From positions 1 to 64,000 of the forward strand of contig NZ_QLST01000008.1 in NCBI RefSeq assembly GCF_003293845.1: a DNA stretch of 64,000 bases, read 5' to 3'. Positions 34,615 through 43,457 of the stretch are shown here, one piece after another. A program made the position numbers and the translations under genes. Position 1 is the first letter of the stretch; every line of letters begins with the position of its first letter. This DNA comes from Flavobacterium tibetense. Its GTDB lineage: Bacteria > Bacteroidota > Bacteroidia > Flavobacteriales > Flavobacteriaceae. The notes below the pieces were generated by a model. The model ran no database searches. It was given only the letters and a program-made list of their open reading frames with translations, and was not told the DNA's origin.

Positions 34615-35520
34615 ATGCCAAACAGAAAAGATTACCCAAAAAAGATACTCTCTTTTGATAAACAAATTGAGTTACTTCAAGAAAGAGGAATGATTATTAA
34701 TGATGTTGAAACCGCAAAGAGTTTTCTCAAAAACATCAGCTATTTCAGATTACAAGGATTTTGGTGGGAATTTCAGATTGATAAAAACAATCATACATTT
34801 AAACCAAATACTACTTTTGAAAGTGTCATTGACTTATACACTTTTGACCGCAAATTAAGACTTCTTCTATTTGATGCTCTGGAACGAATCGAAATTGCAC
34901 TTCGAACAAAGATGATTTATTATTTGTCTATTGAAAAAGAACAATGGTGGTTTGAAGACAAAAATATATTCTTTAATGAAAGCTTTTTTATTGATTCATT
35001 AGATGATATTGATAAAGAATTAGCAAGAACTAAAGAAATTTTCATTGAAAGCCATTACAACAAATACAGCAATGAAAACAGACCACCAGCCTACAAAACT
35101 TTAGAAGTGGTTTCATTCGGTTGTTTGTCAAAAATATACAGTAATCTTAAAAACGATATTACAGCAAAAGACCGAATTGCAAAAGAATTCAACTTACCAA
35201 ATGCTAGTTTCTTAAAAAGTTGGCTTCAATCTTTTAATACCATACGAAATATTATTGCTCATCATAGCAGATTATGGAATAGAAACATAGATTTCCCTCC
35301 AAAAAGTTTACACAAGACGGAATTTAACTTCATCGAAATTCCATCAAATTTAAATTCTGTTTTTCATTGCATTTCTTGTATAGTATTTGTTTTAAATAAG
35401 GTTTCAGAAGGTCACACCGTAAAAGAAAAAATTATAGAATTATTAAATGAAAATCCTTCAATCGCACTTGATGAAATGGGATTTCCAAAAAATTGGAAAG
35501 AACAACCTTTATGGAGCTAA
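34615..35520 (+). CDS. Abi family (Abi_2 / AbiF-AbiD type) HEPN abortive-infection protein
   Basis: 301 residues, the usual Abi_2 length. N-terminal family block: LSFDKQIELLQERGMIIND then YFRLQGFWW; a middle block TFDRKLRLLLFDALERIEIALRT; and the HEPN signature FNTIRNIIAHHSRLWNR with R211-x4-H216 (Rx4-6H), expected to form an RNase active site in a dimer. Proteins of this family act in phage abortive infection or as toxins; recent work (from memory) links AbiF-type proteins with an upstream RNA partner and with the ancestry of Cas13. Here a terminator-ended small RNA with its own promoter precedes the gene by 8 bases. RNase activity and phage defence are inferred. Confidence 0.9.
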   Translation: MPNRKDYPKKILSFDKQIELLQERGMIINDVETAKSFLKNISYFRLQGFWWEFQIDKNNHTFKPNTTFESVIDLYTFDRKLRLLLFDALERIEIALRTKMIYYLSIEKEQWWFEDKNIFFNESFFIDSLDDIDKELARTKEIFIESHYNKYSNENRPPAYKTLEVVSFGCLSKIYSNLKNDITAKDRIAKEFNLPNASFLKSWLQSFNTIRNIIAHHSRLWNRNIDFPPKSLHKTEFNFIEIPSNLNSVFHCISCIVFVLNKVSEGHTVKEKIIELLNENPSIALDEMGFPKNWKEQPLWS

Positions 35521-35622
35521 AATAATTGGTAGTAGAATAAGATAATTATTTGTTTAACTTTGAAGGAAATTGGTATATTTGGAATTGTTAAGACATGTCA
35601 TTAATTCATCAAAATTAAGAAA

Positions 35623-36123
35623 ATGAAAATATTACCAAGTGAAAAGTTAACCCTTATTACCGAATTTTCAAAAACAGAAGTAATAGAAAAATTAAAATCT
35701 AGTAGTATACCAAAACAAAGTTTCAGTCATAGGAATAAAATTATTTTAACCGATAAAAAATTTGAAGGAAGTATCATTGGTGATTGTTTTAATGTAACAA
35801 GAATTATAAATTATAGAAATTCATTTCTTCCTGTAATTAATGGAAAAATTATTGATAAATTTAGTGGTACTGAAATTGAAATTGAATTGAAACCAGCATC
35901 ATTTGTGAAAGGATTAATGACACTTTGGTTTGCAGGAGTTTCATTCGCATTCATTTCGACTTTGTTCGGTGCAATTTTCGGAGAGACACCAATTCACGTT
36001 GTTATATTCCCATTGTTTATGTTATTAATGGGATTTGGAATATTGAAATTTGGATTTTCAACAGAAAGTGAAAATTCAAAAAAAGATTTGATAGAGGTTT
36101 TACAAGCTAAGGTAAAGAAATAA
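35623..36123 (+). CDS. Hypothetical membrane protein
   Basis: 166 residues, not recognised. A soluble N-terminal domain (~1-105, with RNKIILTDKKFEGSIIG) is followed by two close membrane helices (~107-125, ~130-148) and a short Lys-rich tail. The arrangement resembles small membrane-anchored proteins common in Flavobacteria. It follows the Abi gene by 102 bases and may have its own promoter (a TATATTTG box is at 35573-35580), so it need not belong to the Abi module. Confidence 0.62.
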   Translation: MKILPSEKLTLITEFSKTEVIEKLKSSSIPKQSFSHRNKIILTDKKFEGSIIGDCFNVTRIINYRNSFLPVINGKIIDKFSGTEIEIELKPASFVKGLMTLWFAGVSFAFISTLFGAIFGETPIHVVIFPLFMLLMGFGILKFGFSTESENSKKDLIEVLQAKVKK

Positions 36124-36149
36124 ATTAGCTTAAAACTTTTCATCAAACC

Positions 36150-37496
36150 CTACTCCTCTTCCTTCTTAATCACTTTCCTTGCTACTTCAATTTTGTATTT
36201 CTTGCCTTTCATTTTTTCGTCTTTGATGTTTTGCAGCAAGGTTTTTACTTTAGCATATTTTACCGCTACAAACGAAATGAAATCTTTCACTTCAATCAAA
36301 CCGATGTCGTCTTTTTCTAGTTGGCCTTTTTGAGAAAAGAAACCTACAATGTCAATTTTATTCAGCTTATTTTTCTTGCCGCCGCTAATGTATAGCGTTT
36401 GATACAAAGGTGCTTTGGGTAACGATTTCGCATTGGAAACATCTAATCTTCGTTTGCCATAATCAAAATAATCGGCTTTCTTTTCGGTTTCGTGGATGAT
36501 AACGTAGGCGGTTCCTGTGGCTAACATACGAGCGGTTCTTCCGTTACGGTGCGTGAATTCGTCTTCTTTGGCTGGTAAATGGTAATGAATTACGTGTTTC
36601 ATTTCAGGAATATCCAATCCTCTTGCGCCTAAATCGGTTGTAATCAAATACGAAACACTACCATTTCTAAACTGAATCAACGCTCGTTCGCGCTCGTCTT
36701 GGTCTAATCCGCCGTGGTAGTACGTGGAAATAATTCCTTTGGCAGTTAACATTTCATGAATGCGTTCCACTGCTTCTCTATGGTTGCAAAAAATTAGCGC
36801 TGCTTCCGAATTCAACGAACAAATCAACTGAAAAAGCGAGTCAATTTTATCTTTCGATTTCGAGAATACAATACGAATATCTAAATTCTCATTCTGTTTT
36901 TCTTTGGGAATAAAATCGACAACTTTTGGGTTAATCACTTTGGTATATTTCGGAATCTCAACACCTGAAGTCGCAGAAACTAAAACGCGTTTGTTAGCTC
37001 TAGTAATTTTCCCAATGATATACGACATTTCTTCATGAAAACCCAATTGCAACGACTTATCAAATTCGTCTAAAACATAGGTTTTGATATTTTCGGTAGC
37101 AAAACTGCCACGGTCTAAATGATCGGCAATTCTTCCAGGTGTTCCAATTAAAATGGCTGGTGGATTACTTAAATTATTGATTTCAATATCAATCGAATGG
37201 CCGCCATAACACGTATTGACTTTGTAATGCGTGCCCATTTTTTTCCAAACTTGTTCAATTTGCAACCCTAATTCACGCGAAGGAACTAAAATTATACATT
37301 GCACGCCTTTTATGTCTTCTTCCAATAATTGGAAAATAGGCAATAAAAACGCCAAAGTTTTCCCCGAACCTGTTGGAGAAAGCAATAAAACATTATCTTC
37401 ATTTAAAATAGCATGTTGCGCTACTTCTTGCATTTTGTTTAAACTTGGAATACCAAGATTCAAAAGAACATTGTTGGAAAACGGATTTCGACTCAT
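36150..37496 (-). CDS. DEAD-box RNA helicase with DbpA-type RNA-binding domain
   Basis: 448 residues. Motifs: I SPTGSGKT, II LDEFD (DEFD instead of DEAD), III SATSG, Ib GTPGRIADHL, V TTDLGARGLDIP, VI HRNGRTARM. The C-terminal ~75 residues (NKIDIVGFFSQKGQLEKDDIG onward) match the DbpA RNA-binding fold, which in E. coli recognises 23S rRNA hairpin 92, so a ribosome assembly role is likely. The Ala-to-Phe change in motif II is unusual, but the Asp/Glu pair needed for catalysis is kept. Monocistronic. Confidence 0.9.
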   Translation of the reverse strand: MSRNPFSNNVLLNLGIPSLNKMQEVAQHAILNEDNVLLLSPTGSGKTLAFLLPIFQLLEEDIKGVQCIILVPSRELGLQIEQVWKKMGTHYKVNTCYGGHSIDIEINNLSNPPAILIGTPGRIADHLDRGSFATENIKTYVLDEFDKSLQLGFHEEMSYIIGKITRANKRVLVSATSGVEIPKYTKVINPKVVDFIPKEKQNENLDIRIVFSKSKDKIDSLFQLICSLNSEAALIFCNHREAVERIHEMLTAKGIISTYYHGGLDQDERERALIQFRNGSVSYLITTDLGARGLDIPEMKHVIHYHLPAKEDEFTHRNGRTARMLATGTAYVIIHETEKKADYFDYGKRRLDVSNAKSLPKAPLYQTLYISGGKKNKLNKIDIVGFFSQKGQLEKDDIGLIEVKDFISFVAVKYAKVKTLLQNIKDEKMKGKKYKIEVARKVIKKEEE

Positions 37497-37580
37497 ACGG
37501 CAAAGATAGTGATGATTGTTGATTTAAGCTATTTCATTCTTAAATTAACCTATTTAATGATTTTAAATGAGTAAAGATTT

Positions 37581-37709
37581 AACCACATAGAAACATAAGG
37601 GAAAAAGAATAAAATAGCCCAAAGTTGGGTTACAGATAGCCTATGTGAACTAAAAGAGAGTAAAAACGACTTTTTTCAACTAACAATTAACCTATGTTTC
37701 TATGTGGTT
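37581..37709. repeat. MITE-like element with 17-base terminal inverted repeats
   Basis: AACCACATAGAAACATA (37581-37597) and TATGTTTCTATGTGGTT (37693-37709) are perfect 17-base inverted repeats bounding a 129-base non-coding element. The termini are the same as those of the element between trpC and trpF. The interior differs, and no transposase or target-site duplication is evident. Confidence 0.82.
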
Positions 37710-37752
37710 CAAGTAAAAAACTTTATTTTTGAAACTCAAATTTCCTTTCAAT

Positions 37753-39468
37753 ATGCGATTACTAAAATTCAGTTTGTTTTTCTTTTCAATAGTAACATTG
37801 GCACAAAATAAATTGGTAACCCCTTATGAAACAGGCAACGGCAATCAAACCACTACATACGAACAATGTATTGCTTTCTACCAAAAATTAGACGCTGCTT
37901 TTCCAACCATCCAAATGATAGAAAAAGGCAAAACCGACAGCGGAAAACCCTTGCATTTGGTCTTGTTTTCAGCCGATGCCAATTTTGAATCAAATGCCAA
38001 TAAAACCGTAATTCTAATCAACAATGGTATTCATCCTGGAGAACCTGACGGAATTGATGCTACTATGATACTACTTCGCAATTTAGCCACTGGAAAAGTA
38101 AAAGCGCCAAAAAACGTATTGTTTGCAGCGATTCCAGTATATAACATTGGCGGTATGTTGAACCGAAATTCCTATTCAAGAGCCAATCAAAACGGTCCAG
38201 AAGCTTACGGTTTCAGAGGAAATGCAAGAAATTTTGACTTAAACCGCGATTTCATCAAATCGGATTCTAAAAATTCAAGAAGTTTTCAAGCCATTTTTTC
38301 AGAATTACAACCTGATATTTTCCTAGACAATCACGTTTCCAACGGAGCGGATTACCAATATACCTTTACTTGCATTGCAACCCAACATGAACGTTTGGGC
38401 GGCGCATTGGGAGAATTTTTCATTAATGAAATGTATCCCGAAATGGTGAAAGACATGCAAAAAAAGAAAATTGATGTGGTACCGTATGTGAATGTTTACG
38501 GCACTACGCCAGAAAAAAACGGTTTCAATCAATTTCCAGATACGCCAAGATATGCAACAGGTTACACCACTTTATTCAACACTTTAGGATTCGTTCCCGA
38601 AACACACATGTTGAAAGCCTACAACAAACGCGTGAAAGTAACTTACGAATTCATGGTAAGTGCGATTTCTTATGCTGAAAAAAATCATGCTAAAATTAAA
38701 TCGGTTCGAGCTGCTGCTGCGACTACTTATAAAGCGGGTGATTCGTATCCAATTGATTGGGCGATTGATTCTTCCAAAGTTTCGTATATCGATTTCAAAG
38801 GATTTGAAGCGGGTTATAAACCAAGCGACGTTTCAGGAAAAAACCGTTTGTATTATGATAGAAGTCGCCCTTTTACGAAGAAAATTCCGTTTTATGGCAA
38901 GTACAAAGCGACTCAATTTGTGACCGTTCCAAAAGCATATATGATTCCACAATCGCAATGGCCAGTTTTAGATGTATTGCTATTGAACAAAATGGAATAT
39001 TCCCAATTGAAAAAAGATACGATTATTGAAGTAGAAACCTATAAAATTGCGCAATACGAAACGGCAAAATCGCCTTACGAAGGACATTACGGACATTACA
39101 ATACCAAAGTAGAGCGTCAAACGGAAAAAATACAGTTTTTCGCTGGTGATTATGTGTTTTCAACCGAACAAAAAGGTATTAAATATTTATTGGAAACACT
39201 AGAACCCGAAGCCGTTGACAGTTATTTCAATTGGAATTTCTTTGATGCGATTTTACAACAAAAAGAATATTTTTCGAGTTATGTTTTTGAAGATTTAGCT
39301 AAAGAATTTCTGGATAAAAACCCAAAAATCAAAGCCGAATTGGAACAGAAAAAACAAGAAGATAAAAAGTTCGCAGAAAACGGCGCCGCTCAATTAGACT
39401 GGGTGTACAAAAAATCACCGCATTACGAAAAAGCGCATTTGTTGTATCCGGTTTTTAGGGTGAATTAG
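37753..39468 (+). CDS. M14 family zinc carboxypeptidase, secreted
   Basis: The start is chosen at ATG 37753 (MRLLKFSLFFFSIVTLAQ), giving a clean signal peptide; a TTG at 37729 would only add residues in front of it. ~571 residues. The zinc site is NNGIHPGEPDGIDATM (HxxE), with later His in FLDNHVSNGADYQY and the catalytic Glu probably in GFVPETHML. The NFDLNRDF and substrate Arg segments are present. A C-terminal ~200-residue domain has no recognised fold. Secreted peptidase or amidase; substrate unknown. Confidence 0.88.
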   Translation: MRLLKFSLFFFSIVTLAQNKLVTPYETGNGNQTTTYEQCIAFYQKLDAAFPTIQMIEKGKTDSGKPLHLVLFSADANFESNANKTVILINNGIHPGEPDGIDATMILLRNLATGKVKAPKNVLFAAIPVYNIGGMLNRNSYSRANQNGPEAYGFRGNARNFDLNRDFIKSDSKNSRSFQAIFSELQPDIFLDNHVSNGADYQYTFTCIATQHERLGGALGEFFINEMYPEMVKDMQKKKIDVVPYVNVYGTTPEKNGFNQFPDTPRYATGYTTLFNTLGFVPETHMLKAYNKRVKVTYEFMVSAISYAEKNHAKIKSVRAAAATTYKAGDSYPIDWAIDSSKVSYIDFKGFEAGYKPSDVSGKNRLYYDRSRPFTKKIPFYGKYKATQFVTVPKAYMIPQSQWPVLDVLLLNKMEYSQLKKDTIIEVETYKIAQYETAKSPYEGHYGHYNTKVERQTEKIQFFAGDYVFSTEQKGIKYLLETLEPEAVDSYFNWNFFDAILQQKEYFSSYVFEDLAKEFLDKNPKIKAELEQKKQEDKKFAENGAAQLDWVYKKSPHYEKAHLLYPVFRVN

Positions 39469-39469
39469 A

Positions 39470-39976
39470 CTAAAAATAAAAATTATAAGTAAAAAATAAA
39501 ATTGTCAGATACATCATTGACAAAATCAATCCAATATGAATAATTTTATTTTCTAAAAATTGAAAACTAAAAATTGATAATATTATTGAAAGTATAAAAG
39601 GAAATAAAACAGCATAGTTTCTTAAGAGTCCACAGTAATATTTTTCCCAACTATCATCATAGATTTCAATAAAGTTTACATTATTGGATATAAATGATTT
39701 ATAAACTTTAATTTTTATTCCCTTTTCGAATTTTTCATTTTCTGGATTAAAACCCAATCTATATTTTTTATCATCCGTTAGCTCAAGTATAATCTTAAAA
39801 TCAATAGCTGGTCTTTTATTTGAAACTCTAACATAGCTACTTTTCTCAGAAAAACCATAAATTGAATTCAAATAAGAAACTTCAGATTTATAATTTGGTA
39901 TAAGATTATCTAATATTAAAAATAAAATTATTATTAGATTGAAAATTGATATTCTGAAAGCTACCTTACTTGACAA
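39470..39976 (-). CDS. Hypothetical membrane protein
   Basis: 168 residues, not recognised. One N-terminal helix (~9-26) and two C-terminal helices (~115-135, ~143-165) flank an extracytoplasmic beta-rich segment. Its stop lies two bases beyond the stop of the convergent M14 gene. Very AT-rich codon use. Confidence 0.58.
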   Translation of the reverse strand: MSSKVAFRISIFNLIIILFLILDNLIPNYKSEVSYLNSIYGFSEKSSYVRVSNKRPAIDFKIILELTDDKKYRLGFNPENEKFEKGIKIKVYKSFISNNVNFIEIYDDSWEKYYCGLLRNYAVLFPFILSIILSIFSFQFLENKIIHIGLILSMMYLTILFFTYNFYF

Positions 39977-40031
39977 TCTACTAATTTTTTATTATTATTC
40001 GATATTTTTTCCTCTAAACTCATAATCTATT

Positions 40032-40056
40032 TTCTAACCTCTAACCTCTAACTTCT
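40032..40056. repeat. CTAAC-type low-complexity repeat
   Basis: Repeating TCTAACC/TCTAACT units, the complement of the AGAAGTTAG units at 41328-41370. Lies just after the Nudix stop. Confidence 0.65.
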
Positions 40057-40060
40057 CAAA

Positions 40061-40660
40061 TCAAACCACTTTCTCTCCTTCAAACAACAACTTGATATTT
40101 TCGTACGAATTGGCTAAAACCGTTGGAATTTCTTCTGGTTTAATCCAGGCTACTTTTTCAATGCCTTCTTCTTCTTGTGCTTGTGGCGTTCCATTAAAAT
40201 CGGTTTGCATTTCGTACCAATACGTAACTTTTAGCTTGTAGCGACCGTTGCGTTTGAAAATATGATAGGTTTTTTGGAGTTTATTGGTGATTTTTAAACC
40301 TGTAACGCCAGTTTCTTCTTCCACTTCCCGAATGGCGGTTTCTTCCATGGTTTCGTTTTTTTCGGTGCCGCCTTTGGGTAAATCCCATTTGCCGTTTCTA
40401 AAAATGAATAAGACTTCGCCTTTGGTATTATAAACCAATCCACCGCCGGCTTTCACTACTGGAAGTTTGGCTTTCAAAGTTTTCATGATTAATTTCTCAT
40501 CGGGATGATATAAAAATGCTTGCTGAATTTTATTCTGAAACATTTTCACTATCAACTTCTTGATATCAATGCTTTCCAATAAGAAAAGTTTGAAATCAGT
40601 CTCTTTTTGTACTTGATTTGTCAAAAAAAGTGGTCTATCGTTCACAAAAACTTTATACAT
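40061..40660 (-). CDS. Nudix hydrolase
   Basis: The start is taken at 40660 (MYKVFVNDRPLFLTN). The longer form from 40687 would overlap the divergent pyrE by 20 bases. About 199 residues, with an N-terminal ~70-residue extension before the Nudix domain. The Nudix box GGTEKNETMEETAIREVEEE fits G-x5-E-x7-REU-x-EE fully (TG follows). Substrate is not predictable from sequence. It sits head-to-head with pyrE, an arrangement that recurs in Flavobacteria. Confidence 0.9.
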   Translation of the reverse strand: MYKVFVNDRPLFLTNQVQKETDFKLFLLESIDIKKLIVKMFQNKIQQAFLYHPDEKLIMKTLKAKLPVVKAGGGLVYNTKGEVLFIFRNGKWDLPKGGTEKNETMEETAIREVEEETGVTGLKITNKLQKTYHIFKRNGRYKLKVTYWYEMQTDFNGTPQAQEEEGIEKVAWIKPEEIPTVLANSYENIKLLFEGEKVV

Positions 40661-40667
40661 TTGCAAT

Positions 40668-41315
40668 ATGATTTTTAATACCAACACAGCACAACAAACA
40701 GCCGAATTGCTTTTACAAATAAACGCAATTAAATTAAATTCTAAAAATCCTTTTACGTGGGCTTCAGGCTGGAAGTCTCCGATTTATTGTGATAACCGTA
40801 TAATTCTGTCATTTCCAGCGGTTAGAAATTACATTCGTGATGAATTTGCCAAACAAATTGAAGACAAATTTGGCAAACCCGATGTAATTGCTGGTGTAGC
40901 CACTGGTGCTATTGGAATAGGAATTTTGGTTGCAGAAGCGATGGGATTACCATTTGTATACGTTCGTCCGGAACCAAAAAAACACGGTCGCCAAAACCAA
41001 GTGGAAGGTTATTTACAAAAAGGACAAAATGTAATCGTAGTAGAAGATTTAATTTCAACTGGCGGAAGTAGTCTATTAGCGGTTGAAGCTTTACGCAATG
41101 AAGGTGCCAATGTAAAAGGAATGGCAGCCATTTTCACGTACGGATTTCCAATTTCGAAAGAGAAATTTCAAGCTGCGAATTTAGATGTTTACACATTAAG
41201 TAATTACGAAAACTTAATTAAAAAAGCCGTTGACAAACAATACGTTTCAGAAAACGAAATGGAAACTTTAGCTGCTTGGAACGCCAATCCAGCGGAGTGG
41301 AATGTGGAAGTTTAG
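40668..41315 (+). CDS. pyrE: Orotate phosphoribosyltransferase
   Basis: 215 residues. The PRPP-binding motif VIVVEDLISTGGSS and the flexible-loop segment RPEPKKHGRQNQVEG are both present, with GVATGAIGIGILVAEAM in between. It makes OMP from orotate and PRPP in pyrimidine synthesis. Only 7 bases separate its start from the divergent Nudix start. A TACATTTG -7-type box at 40656-40663 would place the transcript start on or near the start codon. Confidence 0.96.
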   Translation: MIFNTNTAQQTAELLLQINAIKLNSKNPFTWASGWKSPIYCDNRIILSFPAVRNYIRDEFAKQIEDKFGKPDVIAGVATGAIGIGILVAEAMGLPFVYVRPEPKKHGRQNQVEGYLQKGQNVIVVEDLISTGGSSLLAVEALRNEGANVKGMAAIFTYGFPISKEKFQAANLDVYTLSNYENLIKKAVDKQYVSENEMETLAAWNANPAEWNVEV

Positions 41316-41327
41316 TTTGGAAAAGAA

Positions 41328-41560
41328 GATAGAAGTTAGAGATTAGAAGTTAGAAGTTAGACAACATAGTTTGAAACAAAAAACAAGTTCAAGTACAAGC
41401 TCAAAAATCAAGTGAAACGTCTCTGTGACCCGAGCAATAGCGAACTGACGAAGTAAACTCTCTCAAAACAATCCAGTTAAAAAAACTCCGTGCATCTCTG
41501 TGTAAAACTTCGTGAAACTTTGTGTTACAAAATTGAAACTTGAAACAATAAATAATAAAC
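41328..41560. repeat. Mosaic of dispersed low-complexity repeats
   Basis: The 262-base gap after pyrE holds AGAAGTTAGAGATTAGAAGT units (41328-41360), AAGTTCAAGTACAAG units (~41385-41400), CTCTGTG/CTTCGTGAAACTTTGTG units (~41487-41527) and GAAACTTGAAAC (41535-41546). Each kind also occurs elsewhere in this window. No gene is seen. Confidence 0.7.
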
Positions 41561-41577
41561 TACAAACAAAAAAACAT

Positions 41578-41967
41578 ATGAACTTAGAAAGTCCAAAGGT
41601 AAACGTAGCCAAATCAGCGGAATATTTATTCAACGCGTTGACTGACGTAAAGAATTTTGAAAAATTAATGCCTGAAAACATTGCAAAATTTGAAGTAATT
41701 GATGAAAATTGTTTTGAATTTGGTTTAAAAGGAATGCCAGAAATTAAATTGGTAAAAAAAGGAGCTACACCACATTCACAAGTAGTTTTGGGTGCGGCTT
41801 CAAGTAAATTACCTTTTACTTTAACTGCTAATTTAACTGCAGTTAACGACACAACTGATGTGCAATTGGATTTTCAAGGCGAATTCAATCCAATGATGGC
41901 GATGATGATCAAAGGACCAATTACCAAATTTATTGAGACATTGGCTCAAAATATGGATAAATTATAA
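41578..41967 (+). CDS. SRPBCC (START-like) family protein
   Basis: The start is set at 41578 (MNLESPKVNVAKSAEYLFNA); the upstream extension to 41512 is repeat-derived. 129 residues with a SRPBCC-like pattern: early SAEYLFNALTDVKNFEKLMPENI, strands through the middle, and a C-terminal helix MAMMIKGPITKFIETLAQNM. It probably binds a small hydrophobic ligand; function unknown. It follows pyrE and may be read with it through the repeat-filled gap. Confidence 0.78.
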   Translation: MNLESPKVNVAKSAEYLFNALTDVKNFEKLMPENIAKFEVIDENCFEFGLKGMPEIKLVKKGATPHSQVVLGAASSKLPFTLTANLTAVNDTTDVQLDFQGEFNPMMAMMIKGPITKFIETLAQNMDKL

Positions 41968-41990
41968 TTCAGTAAAACAACTGAAATAAC

Positions 41991-42020
41991 AAACTCCTGC
42001 ATAACTTGTAGGAGTTTTTT
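41991..42020 (+). terminator. Intrinsic terminator
   Basis: Stem AAACTCCTGC / GTAGGAGTTT (one G-U), 7-base loop, T-run, 23 bases after the SRPBCC gene. Confidence 0.85.
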
Positions 42021-42044
42021 GTTTATATTTGGTAAAACAATGAT

Positions 42045-42779
42045 ATGTTCGAGAGAATTAGTTGGCTTTTTTTACTCTTGTCTTTAGTAGCTGAAGTTAT
42101 TGGAACCATTGGTGGTTTTGGTTCTTCCGTATTTTTTGTTCCCATTGCTAGTTTTTTCTTTACTTTTCAATCGGTTCTCGGATTAACGGCGATTTTCCAT
42201 TTGTCGAGTAATTTGAGTAAAATTGCTTTATTCAGAAAAGGTTTGGATAAAAAACTATTGCTTCAAATTGGTGTTCCATCAGTGATTTTTGTAATTATTG
42301 GTGGCATACTTTCCAATTATTTGGATTCTTTTTTCTTAGAAATAGCTTTGGGAATTTTTCTGATTTTTTTCAGTTTGTTGTTCTTGATTAAAAAGAATTT
42401 GGTAGTCAAACCTGAACTAAAACAATCTTTAATTGGTGGTTCACTTTCTGGATTTACTGCTGGACTTCTAGGAACTGGCGGAGCAATTAGAGGAATTACG
42501 ATGGCGGCTTTTAATTTGGAAAAAAGTGTTTTTATCGCTACATCAGCAGCAATTGATTTTTTTATCGACTTTACCCGAACTATTGTTTATTTCCAAAGTG
42601 GTTACATTGGTAAAGACGAATTGCTTTATGTTCCGTTTTTGTTTGTAATTGGGTTAATTGGAACTTACATTGGAAAAAGAATTTTAAAATTTGTTCCACA
42701 AGATCGTTTCAAACAATTGTCATTGGTATTAATACTTTTTATTGGAGTTGTTATGTTAGTTCAAGTTGGGCTGAAATAA
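42045..42779 (+). CDS. TauE/SafE family membrane transporter
   Basis: 244 residues with about eight hydrophobic helices. Starts with FERISWLFLLLSLVAEVIGTIGGFGSS, where the glycine-rich GTIGGFGSS is the usual TauE first-repeat motif, matched by GFTAGLLGTGGAIRG in the second repeat. The family exports sulfite or organosulfonates, or imports other anions; the substrate here is unknown. It is a different branch from the HCIGMCGP-type protein in the cco locus. Confidence 0.85.
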   Translation: MFERISWLFLLLSLVAEVIGTIGGFGSSVFFVPIASFFFTFQSVLGLTAIFHLSSNLSKIALFRKGLDKKLLLQIGVPSVIFVIIGGILSNYLDSFFLEIALGIFLIFFSLLFLIKKNLVVKPELKQSLIGGSLSGFTAGLLGTGGAIRGITMAAFNLEKSVFIATSAAIDFFIDFTRTIVYFQSGYIGKDELLYVPFLFVIGLIGTYIGKRILKFVPQDRFKQLSLVLILFIGVVMLVQVGLK

Positions 42780-42781
42780 AA

Positions 42782-43369
42782 TCAATTGAAGTGAAAATCA
42801 TACGACAATCGCAATCCGGCTCTAAAAATCCAGTTGTCAAAATCTTGGTTATCAACATCTCTAGTTCCTTTTGTTTCCAATTGCCATTGGGTTCCCAAAT
42901 TGAAACCAACGCGAAGTTTTTTAACCATCAGAAAATCGTAACCTAATTCTGGAGAAAAAACAGAAAAATAGCTGTATTTCCCGTTATAATTGGAATTAAC
43001 GAAAATGGAATTATTGTTTTCATCGAAGTTTATAGTACCGTAAACCAAACTTGATTTCAAATAAAATCCAGTAAATCGCTGTTTGACAAGATACATTTTA
43101 TAGCCAATTCTAGCTTCTAAACCGTTTCCATAAGAAAATCCATTTTGAGGAACTTCAGCCACTAAACTGTTTATTTCCAATCCAAGAGCTTTCACATAAT
43201 TGGAACACGATTCCCAATAATGTTCGTAGAAAACACCAACACTTCCTATTTTTCCAACATACAAACTGGAACCCAAAGAACCTATTTGAATGTTATTTTC
43301 TGCTTCTTTTTCTTGTCCGAAAACAAATGAAAAACAGAACAAAACAAAAATTACAATTCCTTTTTTCAT
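42782..43369 (-). CDS. Putative outer-membrane beta-barrel protein
   Basis: 195 residues with a signal peptide (MKKGIVIFVLFCFSFVFGQ). The mature part alternates aromatic and polar residues (GYKMYLVKQRFTGFYLKSSL; LRVGFNLGTQWQLETKG) and ends in an aromatic residue-rich strand (LRLSYDFHFN), as in small porin-like barrels. Convergent with the TauE gene, stops 2 bases apart. Role unknown. Confidence 0.7.
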   Translation of the reverse strand: MKKGIVIFVLFCFSFVFGQEKEAENNIQIGSLGSSLYVGKIGSVGVFYEHYWESCSNYVKALGLEINSLVAEVPQNGFSYGNGLEARIGYKMYLVKQRFTGFYLKSSLVYGTINFDENNNSIFVNSNYNGKYSYFSVFSPELGYDFLMVKKLRVGFNLGTQWQLETKGTRDVDNQDFDNWIFRAGLRLSYDFHFN

Positions 43370-43457
43370 ACCCCTACGATTTAATTAGACATTAACTTAG
43401 GGCAACTATAAAGTTACGGAATTTTATTGAGAATTATAAATGCTACTTTGCATAAAT

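Noticed and set aside
34615-36123. Two-gene defence island including the membrane protein at 35623
   Set aside because: A 102-base gap with its own -7-type box separates them, and the membrane protein resembles ordinary Flavobacterial membrane proteins.
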